A DNA stretch of 64,000 nt, taken from Pararge aegeria (taxonomy: Eukaryota > Arthropoda > Insecta > Lepidoptera > Nymphalidae). Positions within the stretch are counted from its first letter, which is position 1, and every line of letters begins with the position of its first letter. Made by a program: the position numbers and the translations under genes. The notes beneath the pieces were generated by a model that saw nothing but the letters and a program-made list of their open reading frames with translations, made no database searches and was not told the origin of the DNA. Where the stretch lies: positions 11,054,001-11,118,000 of the forward strand of contig NC_053199.1 of the NCBI RefSeq assembly GCF_905163445.1, given 5' to 3'. Of this stretch, positions 34,150-44,956 are shown one piece after another.

Positions 34150-34436
34150 ATAGTTAAGTGACATAGCTCAGCGAGTCGCGAAGCTGAAGTGGCAATGGGC
34201 GGGGCACTTAGCTCGGAGAACTCATGGACGTTGGGGTCTTAAGGTGCTGGAATGGCGACCCCGCACCGGTAAGCGCAGCTTAGGTCGGCCCCCAACGAGG
34301 TGGCCAGATGACATCAGGCGAGTCGCTGGGAGCCGCTGGAGGCAAGCGGCCCAGGACCGTGTATTGTGGAACTCACTACAAAATACCTATGTCCAGCAGT
34401 GGACGTCGATTGGTTGACATGATGATGAAGATGATA
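34150..34436 (+). mobile_element. RTE-type LINE, 3' end
   Basis: CTCAGCGAGTCGCGAAGCTG, AGTGGCAATGGGCGGGGC, TGCTGGAATGGCGACCCCGC, ATGTCCAGCAGTGGACGTCG, then a GATGATGAAGATGAT tail. Encodes the same WQWAG ... RPRTGKRS region as 31140 with damaged frames. Confidence 0.85.
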
Positions 34437-36034
34437 GTTAAGTGATCTAATGAAAAATGAAGAGATCTAATCAAGAACCTGCGGATATACCCATAAAGCT
34501 CACCGAGTTGCGTCAGGTTAGTCTAAAATCAAAACTGAATTAAGCAATATCTATAATATTTTGTTGCAAGAATTTCTGCCACTAAAATGAAAAGTTGTCA
34601 GTGCCAGTGGAAAAGGAGATAAATGACCTAACATTATTCGTTCACATAAACCCACGAACCGACAATTAGCGGCTGATATCTTGCTCAGCTCGGAGTGTCT
34701 GCGACACTCTGCGACACTTGACGTTCATTCGTTCGATATAATTCACAAATATACTTAACTGAATGTATACAGTTTATTATCTAAAATAATTAACAGATAA
34801 AATACTATTTCTATTTGCATCTTCCGGCAAAAGAAATAGTGCCTTATTAGGCAGAGAGAATTTAATGGACTCGGGTATAGGTTGTGATTACGAGGGACTG
34901 ATCAAATCAATAAATCCGGGTGCGGTCCCTTCCATCAGAACACCCGAATCATTGCCGTTAAGGATTAGTTGCGGTTGCTTGTGACTGATATCTGTTCCAA
35001 AAACCGTTACTTCATGATAACCTTAACTTCAATATTCCCAGAGTATCACTATAGTACACTCTATTAATATCATGTCTTGTATAATGTTTTATTTATCCAT
35101 AAATTATATAGTTCTTCTAGTTAGTGAAAGTGGCCTTGCCGTATTAACAAGATGTAAAATAAATAAATATATTAATAAATATGATGAGTACGATCGTTGT
35201 GACAAAAGTGTGGAACGTTATTTAGGAGGAAAACCATACTGCTGATTACCTACCCAATTAGCCACTGATCTAGCCAAGTAAATTAGCTCATTACGATACC
35301 AATCAGAAACAGACACTATAAGTATGATATAAAACGCATATTACTTATTACTGGATCGGCGCTAGAAAAGCCGTAGCTTCGGCGGCTAAAGCGTTCAGGC
35401 CGCGATTGCCAGAGAGTCGCAGGTGCAAATCCTGTCGGTTCCGAAAAAAATTATATGCATTTTAAATTTATAAAATCAATCAGAAATTTCGTTAACTTAA
35501 CAGAATGAAAGGCCATAAATTGATAGCTCCACAAAGCACTATTAAGTAAATGATTTATATTTATCTAGTACCAGAATCTGTGATAACAAAGAATAATATA
35601 AAAAGTAACTGCACAAAAGAAAGCTTATCTATAGGATACTTTTATCTTAAAAAGTGTTACGTGATTTTAAAGAGACAGAGGCATGAGTTAGTTTGAAGGT
35701 ATAGAGTAATCTATATCAGATTACAAATTTTATTCTTTATAATATTAAAAGATCGTAAAATGTTAGATGAACCGTTTCGAACTTACGTTTGGTTTACGTG
35801 ATCAACATTTATTTGAACAAATAATCTAAGCCATTAATACATTTACCTTTAAATTATCCGCCACTATTTGCTCTGGTTTGATAGTATAAACATGGAGCAA
35901 TTAGCGGCTGACGTTATACGATGTGTCACCACCACCTGCGGCACATTAGCCTCGCGTTATGAAACTCGCACAACACGCATCAAATAAACGATCGACTATT
36001 AAACCTAAAGCTATGTACTGTTATAGTTATATAT
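34437..36034. other. Intergenic with core-repeat copies
   Basis: 34650-34725 (CGACAATTAGCGGCTGATAT, then GTCTGCGACACTCTGCGAC) and 35888-35990 (GAGCAATTAGCGGCTGACGT, CACCACCTGCGGCACATTAG, CGCGTTATGAAACTCGC) are copies of the 85-base core. 35355-35455 has a tRNA-like GGTGCAAATCC and may be an old SINE head. No gene seen. Confidence 0.5.
35888..35990 (+). repeat. Dispersed copy of the 85-base core
   Basis: Retains both halves of the core: CAATTAGCGGCTGACG and CACCTGCGGCACATTAGC. Same strand as all other copies. Confidence 0.65.
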
Positions 36035-36205
36035 AAATCATATCAACCCATTACTGGTCCACTACAAAGCACGGGTTTTCTCCCACAATGAGAAGGGGTT
36101 AAGACCGTAGTCCGCCATTCAGGCCCAATACGGATTAGTGGATTCCACATGCATGCATGTTTCCTCACGATGTTTTTCTTCGCCGCTAATCGTATAGAAG
36201 CTAGC
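36035..36205 (-). mobile_element. SINE family A 3' fragment
   Basis: ATATCAACCCATTACTGGTC, TCTCCCACAATGAGAAGGGG, CCGTAGTCCGCCATTCAGG, TTTCCTCACGATGTTTTTCT. Confidence 0.75.
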
Positions 36206-36541
36206 AACGTTTTTGAGACAGAATTTTAGGTCAGCTGATTTTGTGATTTGTCGTTCTTCTTGCACTTTTGGTTAGAGTCTGGGCTATCTGGCTGGCAGTA
36301 GCGGTTGCGTCCATTAGTGCGCATTCTACCTGTCCACGTAATAATTCTGGATTTTAAAAACATTTTAGCTAATTTATTTTAAGTTTTTCTTATCTTAAAA
36401 TAACATAATATTAAAATTACAGACATTAAAAAATACTTCCAAATTATTATTAAAAAAAATAAAAAATTGCGTATTGTCAAAAATGTCTGGCAATAAAAAA
36501 AGTATGTCAGATAGACTTATTTAAAAACAAAAAATTAAAAT
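36206..36541. other. AT-rich left flank of the satellite
   Basis: No gene; A-runs immediately precede the first satellite unit at 36542. Confidence 0.4.
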
Positions 36542-39500
36542 ATGAACAATTTATCTTTTATGCTGCTGATATTGAAACTAAATACTCGCAGTAGAAGAGT
36601 AGAGACATGCCTACTCAGCTCGTTTGGATACTTGGCAGAAAGTTTGGGAGTTAGGGTTTCGAGTTTGTGTTTATAAAAATGTCTGCAGGCTGGCTTGAAA
36701 TCATGCAGTCTTACTTAAAGTAGCCCTCTTTGGCTTGCCGATACAATAACCCCTGTTAGCTACAGCTTTTTTATTTTAGCAAGGGTCCCCCCTTGAACAA
36801 ACGCAGAAATGCCATTTTTATAAGTTTTTGCGAATCGTTATACCAGAAGTGCAGAAATAAGAAGAGATTGCTCTGATAGAAGAACGCCTCATTCTTAAAC
36901 TGATTTGGAATCATATGAACAATTTATCTTTTATGCTGCTGATATTGAAACTAAATACTCGCAGTAGAAGAGTAAAGACATGCCTACTCAGCTCTTTTGA
37001 TAGGATACTTGGCAGAAAATTTGGGAGTTTGAGGTTCGAGTTTGTGTTTATAAAAATGTCTGCAGGCTGGCTTGAAATCGTGCAGTCTTACTGAAAGCAG
37101 CCCTGTTTGGCTTGCCGATACAATAACCCCTGTTAGCTACAGCTTTTTTATTTTAGCAAGGGTCCCCCCTTGAACAAACGCAGAAATGCCATTTTTATAA
37201 GTTTTTGCGAATCGTTATACCAGGAGTGCAGAAATAAGAAGAGATTGCTCTGATAGAAGAACGCCTCATTCTTAAACTGATTTGGAATAATATGAACAGT
37301 TTATCTTTTATGCTGCTGATATTGAAACTAAATACTCGCAGTAGAAGAGTAAAGACATGCCTACTCAGCTCTTTTGATAGGATACTTGACAGAAAATTTG
37401 GGAGTTTGAGGTTCGAGTTTGTGTTTATAAAAATGTCTGCAGGCTGGCTTGAAATCGTGCAGTCTTAATGAAAGCAGCCCTCGTTGGCTTGCCGATACAA
37501 TAACCCCTGTTAGCTATAGCTTTTTTATTTTAGCAAGGGTCCCCCCTTCAACAAACGCAGAAATGCCATTTTTATAAGTTTTGGCGAATCGTTATACCAG
37601 GAGTGCAGAAATAGGAAGAGATTGCTCTGATAGAAGAACGCCTCATTCTTAAACTGATTTGGAATAATATGAACAATTTATCTTTTATCAGTTTATAAAA
37701 ATGTCTGCAGGCTTGAAATCATGCAGTCTTACTGAAAGTAGCCCTCTTTGGCTTGCCGATACAATAACCCCTGTTAGCTACAGCTTTTTTATTTTAGCAA
37801 AGGTCCCCCCTTGAACAAATGCAGAAATGCCATTTTTATAAGTTTTTGCGAATCGTTATACCAGGAGTGCAGAAATAGGAAGAGATTGCTCTGATAGAAA
37901 AACGCCTCATTCTTAAACTGATTTGGAATCATATGAACAGTTTATCTTTTATTCTGCTGATATTGAAACTAAATACTCGCAGTAGAAGAGTAAAGACATG
38001 CCTACTCAGCTCTTTTGATAGGATACTTGGCAGAAAATTTGGGAGTTTGAGTGTCGAGCTTGTGTTTATAAAAATGTCTGCAGGCTTGAAATCATGCAGT
38101 CTTACTGAAAGTAGCCCTCTTTGGCTTGCCGATACAATAACCCCTGTTAGCTACAGCTTTTTTATTTTAGCAAGGGTCCCCCCTTGAACAAACGCAGAAA
38201 TGCCATTTTTATAAGTTTTTGCGAATCGTTATACCAGGAGTGCAGAAATAGGAAGAGATTGCTCTGATAGAAGAACGCCTCATTTTTAAACTGATTTGGC
38301 ATAATATGAACAATTCATCTTTTATACTGCTCACTTTGAAACTAAATACTCGCAGTAGAAGAGTAAAGACATGCCTACTCAGCTCTTTTGATAGGATACT
38401 TGGCAGAAAATTTGGGAGTTTGAGTTTCGAGTTTGTGTTTATAAAAATGTCTGCAGGCTGGCTTGAAATCGTACAGTCTTACTGAAAGCAGCCCTCGGTG
38501 GCTTGCCGATACAATAACCCCTGTTAGCTACAGCTTTTTTATTTTAGCAAGGGTCCCCCCTTGAACAAACGCAGAAATGCCATTTTTATAAGTTTTTGCG
38601 AATCGTTATACCAGGAGTGCAGAAATAGGAAGAGATTGCTCTGATAGAAAAACGCCTCATTCTTAAACTGATTTGGCATAATATGAACAATTCATCTTTT
38701 ATACTGCTCACTTTGAAACTAAATACTCGCAGTAGAAGAGTAAAGACATGCCTACTCAGCTCTTTTGATAGGATACTTGGCAGAAAATTTGGGAGTTTGA
38801 GTTTCGAGTTTGTGTTTATAAAAATGTCTGCAGGCTGGCTTGAAATCGTACAGTCTTACTGAAAGCAGCCCTCGGTGGCTTGCCGATACAATAACCCCTG
38901 TTAGCTACAGCTTTTTTATTTTAGCAAGGGTCCCCCCTTGAACAAACGCAGAAATGCCATTTTTATAAGTTTTTGCGAATCGTTATACCAGGAGTGCAGA
39001 AATAGGAAGAGATTGCTCTGATAGAAGAACGCCTCATTTTTAAACTGATTTGGCATAATATGAACAATTCATCTTTTATACTGCTCACTTTGAAACTAAA
39101 TACTCGCAGTAGAAGAGTAAAGACATGCCTACTCAGCTCTTTTGATAGGATACTTGGCAGAAAATTTGGGAGTTTGAGTTTCGAGTTTGTGTTTATAAAA
39201 GTGTCTGCAGGCTGGCTTGAAATCGTACAGTCTTACTGAAAGCAGCCCTCGGTGGCTTTCCGATACAATAACCCCTGTTAGCTACAGCTTTTTTATTTTA
39301 GCAAGGGTCCCCCCTTGAACAAACGCAGAAATGCCATTTTTATAAGTTTTTGCGAATCGTTATACCAGGAGTGCAGAAATAGGAAGAGATTGCTCTGATA
39401 GAAAAACGCCTCATTCTTAAACTGATTTGGCATAATATGAACAATTCATCTTTTATACTGCTCACTTTGAAACTAAATACTCGCAGTAGAAGAGTAAAGA

Positions 39501-41852
39501 CATGCCTACTCAGCTCTTTTGATAGGATACTTGGCAGAAAATTTGGGAGTTTGAGTTTCGAGTTTGTGTTTATAAAAATGTCTGCAGGCTGGCTTGAAAT
39601 CGTACAGTCTTACTGAAAGCAGCCCTCGGTGGCTTGCCGATACAATAACCCCTGTTAGCTACAGCTTTTTTATTTTAGCAAGGGTCCCCCCTTGAACAAA
39701 CGCAGAAATGCCATTTTTATAAGTTTTTGCGAATCGTTATACCAGGAGTGCAGAAATAGAAAGAGATTGCTCTGATAGAAGAACGCCTCATTCTTAAACT
39801 GATTTGGAATAATATGAACAATTTATCTTTTATGCTGCTGATATTGAAACTAAATACTCGCAGTAGAAGAGTAAAGACATGCCTACTCAGCTCTTTTGAT
39901 AGGATACTTGGCAGAAAATTTGGGAGTTTGAGTTTCGAGTTTGTGTTTATAAAAATGTCTGCAGGCTGGCTTGAAATCGTGCAGTCTTACTGAAAGCAGC
40001 CCTGTTTGGCTTGCCGATACAATAACCCCTGTTAGCTACAGCTTTTTTAGTTTAGCAAGGGTCCCCCCTTGAACAAACGCAGAAATGCCATTTTTATAAG
40101 TTTTTGCGAATCGTTATACAAGGAATGCAGAAATAAGAAGAGATTGCTCTGATAGAAGAACGCCTCATTCTTAAACTGATTTGGAATAATATGAACAATT
40201 TATCTTTTATGCTGCTGATATTGAAACTAAATACTCGCAGTAGAAGAGTAAAGACATGCCTACTCAGCTCTTTTGATAGGATACTTGGCAGAAAATTTGG
40301 GAGTTTGAGTTTCGAGTTTGTGTTTATAAAAGTGTCTGCAGGCTGGCTTGAAATCGTACAGTCTTACTGAAAGCAGCCCTCGGTGGCTTTCCGATACAAT
40401 AACCCCTGTTAGCTACAGCTTTTTTATTTTAGCAAGGGTCCCCCCTTGAACAAACGCAGAAATGCCATTTTTATAAGTTTTTGCGAATCGTTATACCAGG
40501 AGTGCAGAAATAGGAAGAGATTGCTCTGATAGAAAAACGCCTCATTCTTAAACTGATTTGGCATAATATGAACAATTCATCTTTTATACTGCTCACTTTG
40601 AAACTAAATACTCGCAGTAGAAGAGTAAAGACATGCCTACTCAGCTCTTTTGATAGGATACTTGGCAGAAAATTTGGGAGTTTGAGTTTCGAGTTTGTGT
40701 TTATAAAAATGTCTGCAGGCTGGCTTGAAATCGTACAGTCTTACTGAAAGCAGCCCTCGGTGGCTTGCCGATACAATAACCCCTGTTAGCTACAGCTTTT
40801 TTATTTTAGCAAGGGTCCCCCCTTGAACAAACGCAGAAATGCCATTTTTATAAGTTTTTGCGAATCGTTATACCAGGAGTGCAGAAATAGAAAGAGATTG
40901 CTCTGATAGAAGAACGCCTCATTCTTAAACTGATTTGGAATAATATGAACAATTTATCTTTTATGCTGCTGATATTGAAACTAAATACTCGCAGTAGAAG
41001 AGTAAAGACATGCCTACTCAGCTCTTTTGATAGGATACTTGGCAGAAAATTTGGGAGTTTGAGTTTCGAGTTTGTGTTTATAAAAATGTCTGCAGGCTGG
41101 CTTGAAATCGTGCAGTCTTACTGAAAGCAGCCCTGTTTGGCTTGCCGATACAATAACCCCTGTTAGCTACAGCTTTTTTAGTTTAGCAAGGGTCCCCCCT
41201 TGAACAAACGCAGAAATGCCATTTTTATAAGTTTTTGCGAATCGTTATACAAGGAATGCAGAAATAAGAAGAGATTGCTCTGATAGAAGAACGCCTCATT
41301 CTTAAACTGATTTGGAATAATATGAACAATTTATCTTTTATGCTGCTGATATTGAAACTAAATACTCGCAGTAGAAGAGTAAAGACATGCCTACTCAGCT
41401 CTTTTGATAGGATACTTGGCAGAAAATTTGGGAGTTTGAGTTTCGAGTTTGTGTTTATAAAAATGTCTGCAGGCTGGCTTGAAATCGTGCAGTCTTACTG
41501 AAAGCAGCCCTCGTTGGCTTGCCGATACAATAACCCCTGTTAGCTACAGCTTTTTTATTTTAGCAAGGGTCCCCCCTTGAACAAACGCAGAAATGCCATT
41601 TTTATAAGTTTTTGCGAACCGTTATACCAGGAGTGCAGAAATAGGAAGAGATTGCTCTGATAGAAGAACGCCTCATTCTTAAACTGATTTGGAATAATAT
41701 GAACAATTTATCTTTTATGCTGCTGATATTGAAACTAAATACTCGCAGTAGAAGAGTAAAGACATGCCTGCTCAGCTCTTTTGATAGGATAATTGGCAGA
41801 AAATTTGGGAGTTTGAGTTTCGAGTTTGTGTTTATAAAAATGTCTGCAGGCT
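36542..41852. repeat. 377-bp satellite array, 15 units
   Basis: Units start (ATGAACAATTTATCTTTTAT or a variant) at 36542, 36915, 37292, 37669, 37933, 38306, 38683, 39060, 39437, 39814, 40191, 40568, 40945, 41322 and 41699. The steps are 373, 377, 377, 264, 373, then 377 in every later full step. The unit at 37669 has lost about 113 bases, and the last is cut at 154 bases. Two sequence types alternate: TTTATGCTGCTGATATTG, and TTTATACTGCTCACTTTG (38306, 38683, 39060, 39437, 40568). Marker changes repeat at 754 and 1131 bases, showing higher-order duplication. Edge units are the most diverged, as expected for unequal crossing-over. No protein frame is preserved through the units. Confidence 0.95.
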
Positions 41853-41885
41853 ATAGGGGTTAGATTTTATATTTAGATATTTCAA

Positions 41886-41990
41886 TTGTATATAACGCAC
41901 ATAACTTAGAAAAAATAGTAGTGCGTGCTGGGATTAGAGCTCGGCCCCCCGAAAGGCAGGCCAACTTCCTCACCACTAGGCTAGGGGTAA
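41886..41990 (-). mobile_element. SINE family A 5' fragment
   Basis: AACGCACATAACTTAGAAAA, GTGCGTGCTGGGATTAGAGC, CTCGGCCCCCCGAAAGGCAG, CCTCACCACTAGGCTA, adjoining the right end of the satellite. Confidence 0.75.
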
Positions 41991-42254
41991 AAAAGTACTA
42001 CAGGATTTTTCATTTATTGTTTTCTGTTAAGAATACAAGATGCACACGGGTAAAGCTATGCTCGCATAGCTGATCTGTTTTCTAATCTAAATTATAAATG
42101 GTTTTATCAGAAATATACTAATACATTATTCGGGTTCTTTGCACTATATAGTTTTCGGTACACGTACTTATGCAGCAGGCACATCGATGTCGTACACAGA
42201 ATACAAACAAGGAGTGCGTTAACACGTGCCCGTCTGCAAGATCCCTCTAAAATG

Positions 42255-42615
42255 ATGATTTATTGTAATGGTTCACTATAGTAGGTAGGAGTACAACTTA
42301 GCCATAAGTTTAAAGAATGTGTTAAAACACATTTATTACAGCGAGGTTATTATTCAATTGATGAATTTCTTAATGACAAGGTTGCTTGGAAGCATCCGGC
42401 TCCGCTTTCATCTCTCACAAGATAGAAAAATGAATTTGGAAATGTAAAATGTAAATTGTTAATGTTGGAAAAGAGCAACTGCTGGGTTTCTTGCCGGCTT
42501 CTTCTCGGTAGAATCTGCCTTCCGAACCGGTGGTAGAGTCACTACAGACAGACTTGACGTTTCAAAAGTGCTTATATTAGGCCTACTTGAAATAAATGAA
42601 TTTTGAATTTTGAAT
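42255..42615 (+). mobile_element. CR1/Jockey-type LINE, 3' end
   Basis: A coding remnant reads FKECVKTHLLQRGYYSIDEF, LNDKVAWKHPAPLSSLTR and stop, the C-terminus of a LINE ORF2. The 3' part follows: CAACTGCTGGGTTTCTTGCC, TCGGTAGAATCTGCCTTCCG, ACGTTTCAAAAGTGCTTATA, TACTTGAAATAAATGAATTT. A reverse-strand fragment of the same family lies at 49600-49695. Confidence 0.8.
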
Positions 42616-42644
42616 TTTTTGAATAGCAAAAGTTACTGGCGCAT

Positions 42645-42735
42645 CGTTAGGCCATGTCGATAATTATGGATGTCTCACGGATCCCTTCATTTCCAAATCG
42701 ATCACGTAACTCCATTGCCCGCTGAGCGACTCTTA
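42645..42735 (-). mobile_element. RTE-type LINE fragment
   Basis: TCGATCACGTAACTCCATTG and CCCGCTGAGCGACTCTTATG match the RTE copy at 48760-48830. It is interrupted at 42736 by a MITE. Confidence 0.65.
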
Positions 42736-42933
42736 TGCCCATTTTCACTAACGACGATAAAGGCAATGCCTCAGTAAGTAACGCCTTATCTAAGGAGATT
42801 CCAATATATACATCAACCGTTCATCAATAGTTATCACCTAAGATGGTGGTACATTTTTTTTCTACACACATCGCCTAAATCATCATTTCAGTCGTTAGAC
42901 TTAGGCGATGCTTAGGTTTGCTGAAAACGGGCA
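42736..42933. mobile_element. Inverted-repeat MITE with TA flanks
   Basis: Termini TGCCCATTTTCA and TGAAAACGGGCA, with CTAACGAC / GTCGTTAG also inverted inside. The element is bounded by TA on both sides, as for Tc1/mariner or possibly Harbinger-type MITEs. Length 198. Confidence 0.6.
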
Positions 42934-43067
42934 TAACAATTTAACTAACTAGCTTAGACTCGAATTAGACTCGTATCGACTGACGATCGATTGGACAACA
43001 AGAAGAAATTAATTACTTAAATTTATCAGACTGCGCATTGAACATTTGACCCTATTGTTTCATTCCA

Positions 43068-43132
43068 AGTTAGCCTTTTACTGCATTGTCACCTGGTGTT
43101 AATTGATGATTCAATCTGAAATGATAACCCAT
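43068..43132 (-). mobile_element. SINE family C fragment
   Basis: AGTTAGCCTTTTACTGCA, TGTCACCTGGTGTTAATTGA: short, degraded. Confidence 0.4.
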
Positions 43133-43169
43133 TAGGCGTAGTCCGGTTATTGGAAAAAACCTATATCCC

Positions 43170-43730
43170 TTTTTTACGGCCATCCTGACTCATATTGGGA
43201 GGCTCTCGGCTCTAGGAATTCACCAATGTATTCCTTATCGACACATATAGAGCTCATGTCGTGAGAAAACAATGCCTCGACCTCATGTGCTTTGATATGG
43301 GCTACAGCATGCCGCCTTCTCGGAGTCGTAAGAAAAAACTGTACCCCTAGTAGTTTTCTACGCGACTTTGTATCGGTAACTTTCCACGACCGAGGCCTTC
43401 TACCAGACAAAAAGTACGTGACTAAAAGAAAGACCTACGTCTTGCCTATCCCTCATCTTCCAAATGCAATATGAAATCTCCAAAGTACGCGTAAAACATA
43501 AGACAGTTCGCTTAGATTTATTAGGACTAGGCAAGTACGTAGCTTATTTAAAAGTTAGCCTGTTCACGAGGCCCCAGGCATTAAGCTGGTCTTTCATCAG
43601 TCTGGACGTCGGCATCGTCTTAATAAGACTCAATTTATGTGCCACTATAGGCATAAAGCCCTTTCCTTTGTTAATGGGAGGGTCCCAAAGCTTATCTCGG
43701 TCGGTTGCTCGACTGCAGGTCGTTTGATGA
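43170..43730 (-). pseudogene. Possible degenerate coding remnant, family unknown
   Basis: This block is less AT-rich than its surroundings. On the minus strand it gives two open segments with protein-like composition: 43410-43174 (HAVAHIKAHEVEALFSHDMS, then VDKEYIGEFLEPRA) and 43807-43544 (INKGKGFMPIVAHKLSLIKT). They are in different frames and separated by stops. I do not recognise the protein; a decayed transposon gene is the likeliest source. Confidence 0.25.
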
Positions 43731-44161
43731 GTACAATATAAATATAGTGTAACGTACCAATGTCTAAGCTTTTGAGATTGTGGATTTCTGAGATTTTCTC
43801 TTTTCATAGCTTAACTTGAATTATTTGAGTGAGACCATTGTTAAATACATAGGTAGGTACTCTTTGTACATCTTAAACAAAATCTTAAATAAAAATTTTA
43901 AACACTCGGGGTTTTTTTCGTAAGGAAAGAATATTTTAATAATTTTTGCTAAGCATAACACCTACCGACTGAAAAAGAGGTTTACAAATATGCCAAGCGC
44001 TCTTCCATTTTACATTGATACAAGCACAAAAAAGAAAACAACATAATCTATCTGTAATTTAGAAACAGCCGAGAACTTTGATGGTAATTTTATTAGCTTT
44101 TATATATTTTTTGTTAACGTTGTTGCTTTATTTGAAACAGTTAAATAGATTTCAATAGACG

Positions 44162-44452
44162 AAGCGGTGATAGCTTCAGTGAAAAGGGTTTCAGATTCAC
44201 TTTCGGCGAGCCGACTTCGAATCTGTAGAATTTTATCGCTTGTGGTGAAGAGATATACAAATTATTATAAAATCACCTGCTTCGACGGTGAAGGATTACG
44301 TGAGGAAACCTGCATGCCTGAAAATTCTCCATAATATTCTCAATGGCGTGTGGAGTCCACCAATGGCCAGATGCACTGATGGACTGGGCCCTAAACCCTT
44401 CCCATTGTAGGAGGTGACCAGCGCCCTGTAGTGGGCATACATGATGATGATT
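44162..44452 (+). mobile_element. SINE family A copy
   Basis: GAAGCGGTGATAGCTTCAGT, CTTTCGGCGAGCCGACTTCG, TTACGTGAGGAAACCTGCAT, AAATTCTCCATAATATTCTC, CTAAACCCTTCCCATTGTAG and a final GATGATGAT. Confidence 0.85.
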
Positions 44453-44735
44453 TCAGGTAATTTGTACTGGTAGGTATAACTGTTACATATTAACTTCAGA
44501 ACTAAGACTTTTGAAAACTCCTTTTATTCTTGAAATAAATGTTGATTTCCGCGGGTAAACAGAAACTCAATATATTAAGCGTCTAGTAAAGTGTAATAAT
44601 TTAAAACCTAACACAAAACACGGTATAGCTAGCTTCAAGAAACTCACTATACTTTTCTCTACACGACTATTCTGCAAGATACTATTACGTAGAAGAGAAT
44701 GTAATCGTCTCAGTACGTGGTTTACCATAAATACT

Positions 44736-44779
44736 GATGTACTATTGTGGAAGGATCTGTCCTTCCACAATAGTACATC
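44736..44779. repeat. Perfect palindrome, 20-base arms, TCTG loop
   Basis: GATGTACTATTGTGGAAGGA at 44736-44755, loop TCTG at 44756-44759, exact reverse complement at 44760-44779. Short direct repeats of ATAGTACATC follow. Confidence 0.95.
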
Positions 44780-44818
44780 ATAATAGTACATCACAATAGT
44801 AGTATCACAATAGTACAT

Positions 44819-44852
44819 CGAGGAATCTCGTTCTCTGGAACGAGATTCCTCG
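44819..44852. repeat. Perfect palindrome, 15-base arms, TCTG loop
   Basis: CGAGGAATCTCGTTC at 44819-44833, loop TCTG at 44834-44837, exact reverse complement at 44838-44852. The right arm is the start of the dispersed repeat copy at 44838-44956. Confidence 0.95.
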
Positions 44853-44956
44853 AAGATTGAACGCTTGTACCGATAGTTTGGATTAGAAAAGTTGGAGGCG
44901 CGTGGGAGTACCAACCAATTGCTTCAATAATACAACAGACTTCGGACACCGTAGTT
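44838..44956 (+). repeat. Unclassified dispersed repeat, copy 2
   Basis: GAACGAGATTCCTCGAAGAT, TGAACGCTTGTACCGATAG, GATTAGAAAAGTTGGAGGC and AATACAACAGACTTCGGA match 24290-24412. Confidence 0.7.

Noticed and set aside
37933..38187. 84-codon open frame inside the satellite
   Set aside because: It exists only because of base changes in one unit; other units have a stop after about 60 codons in this frame, so the frame is not conserved.
36542..41852. CRISPR-like repeat array
   Set aside because: Units are 377 bases without unique spacers and the genome is an insect's; this is a satellite.
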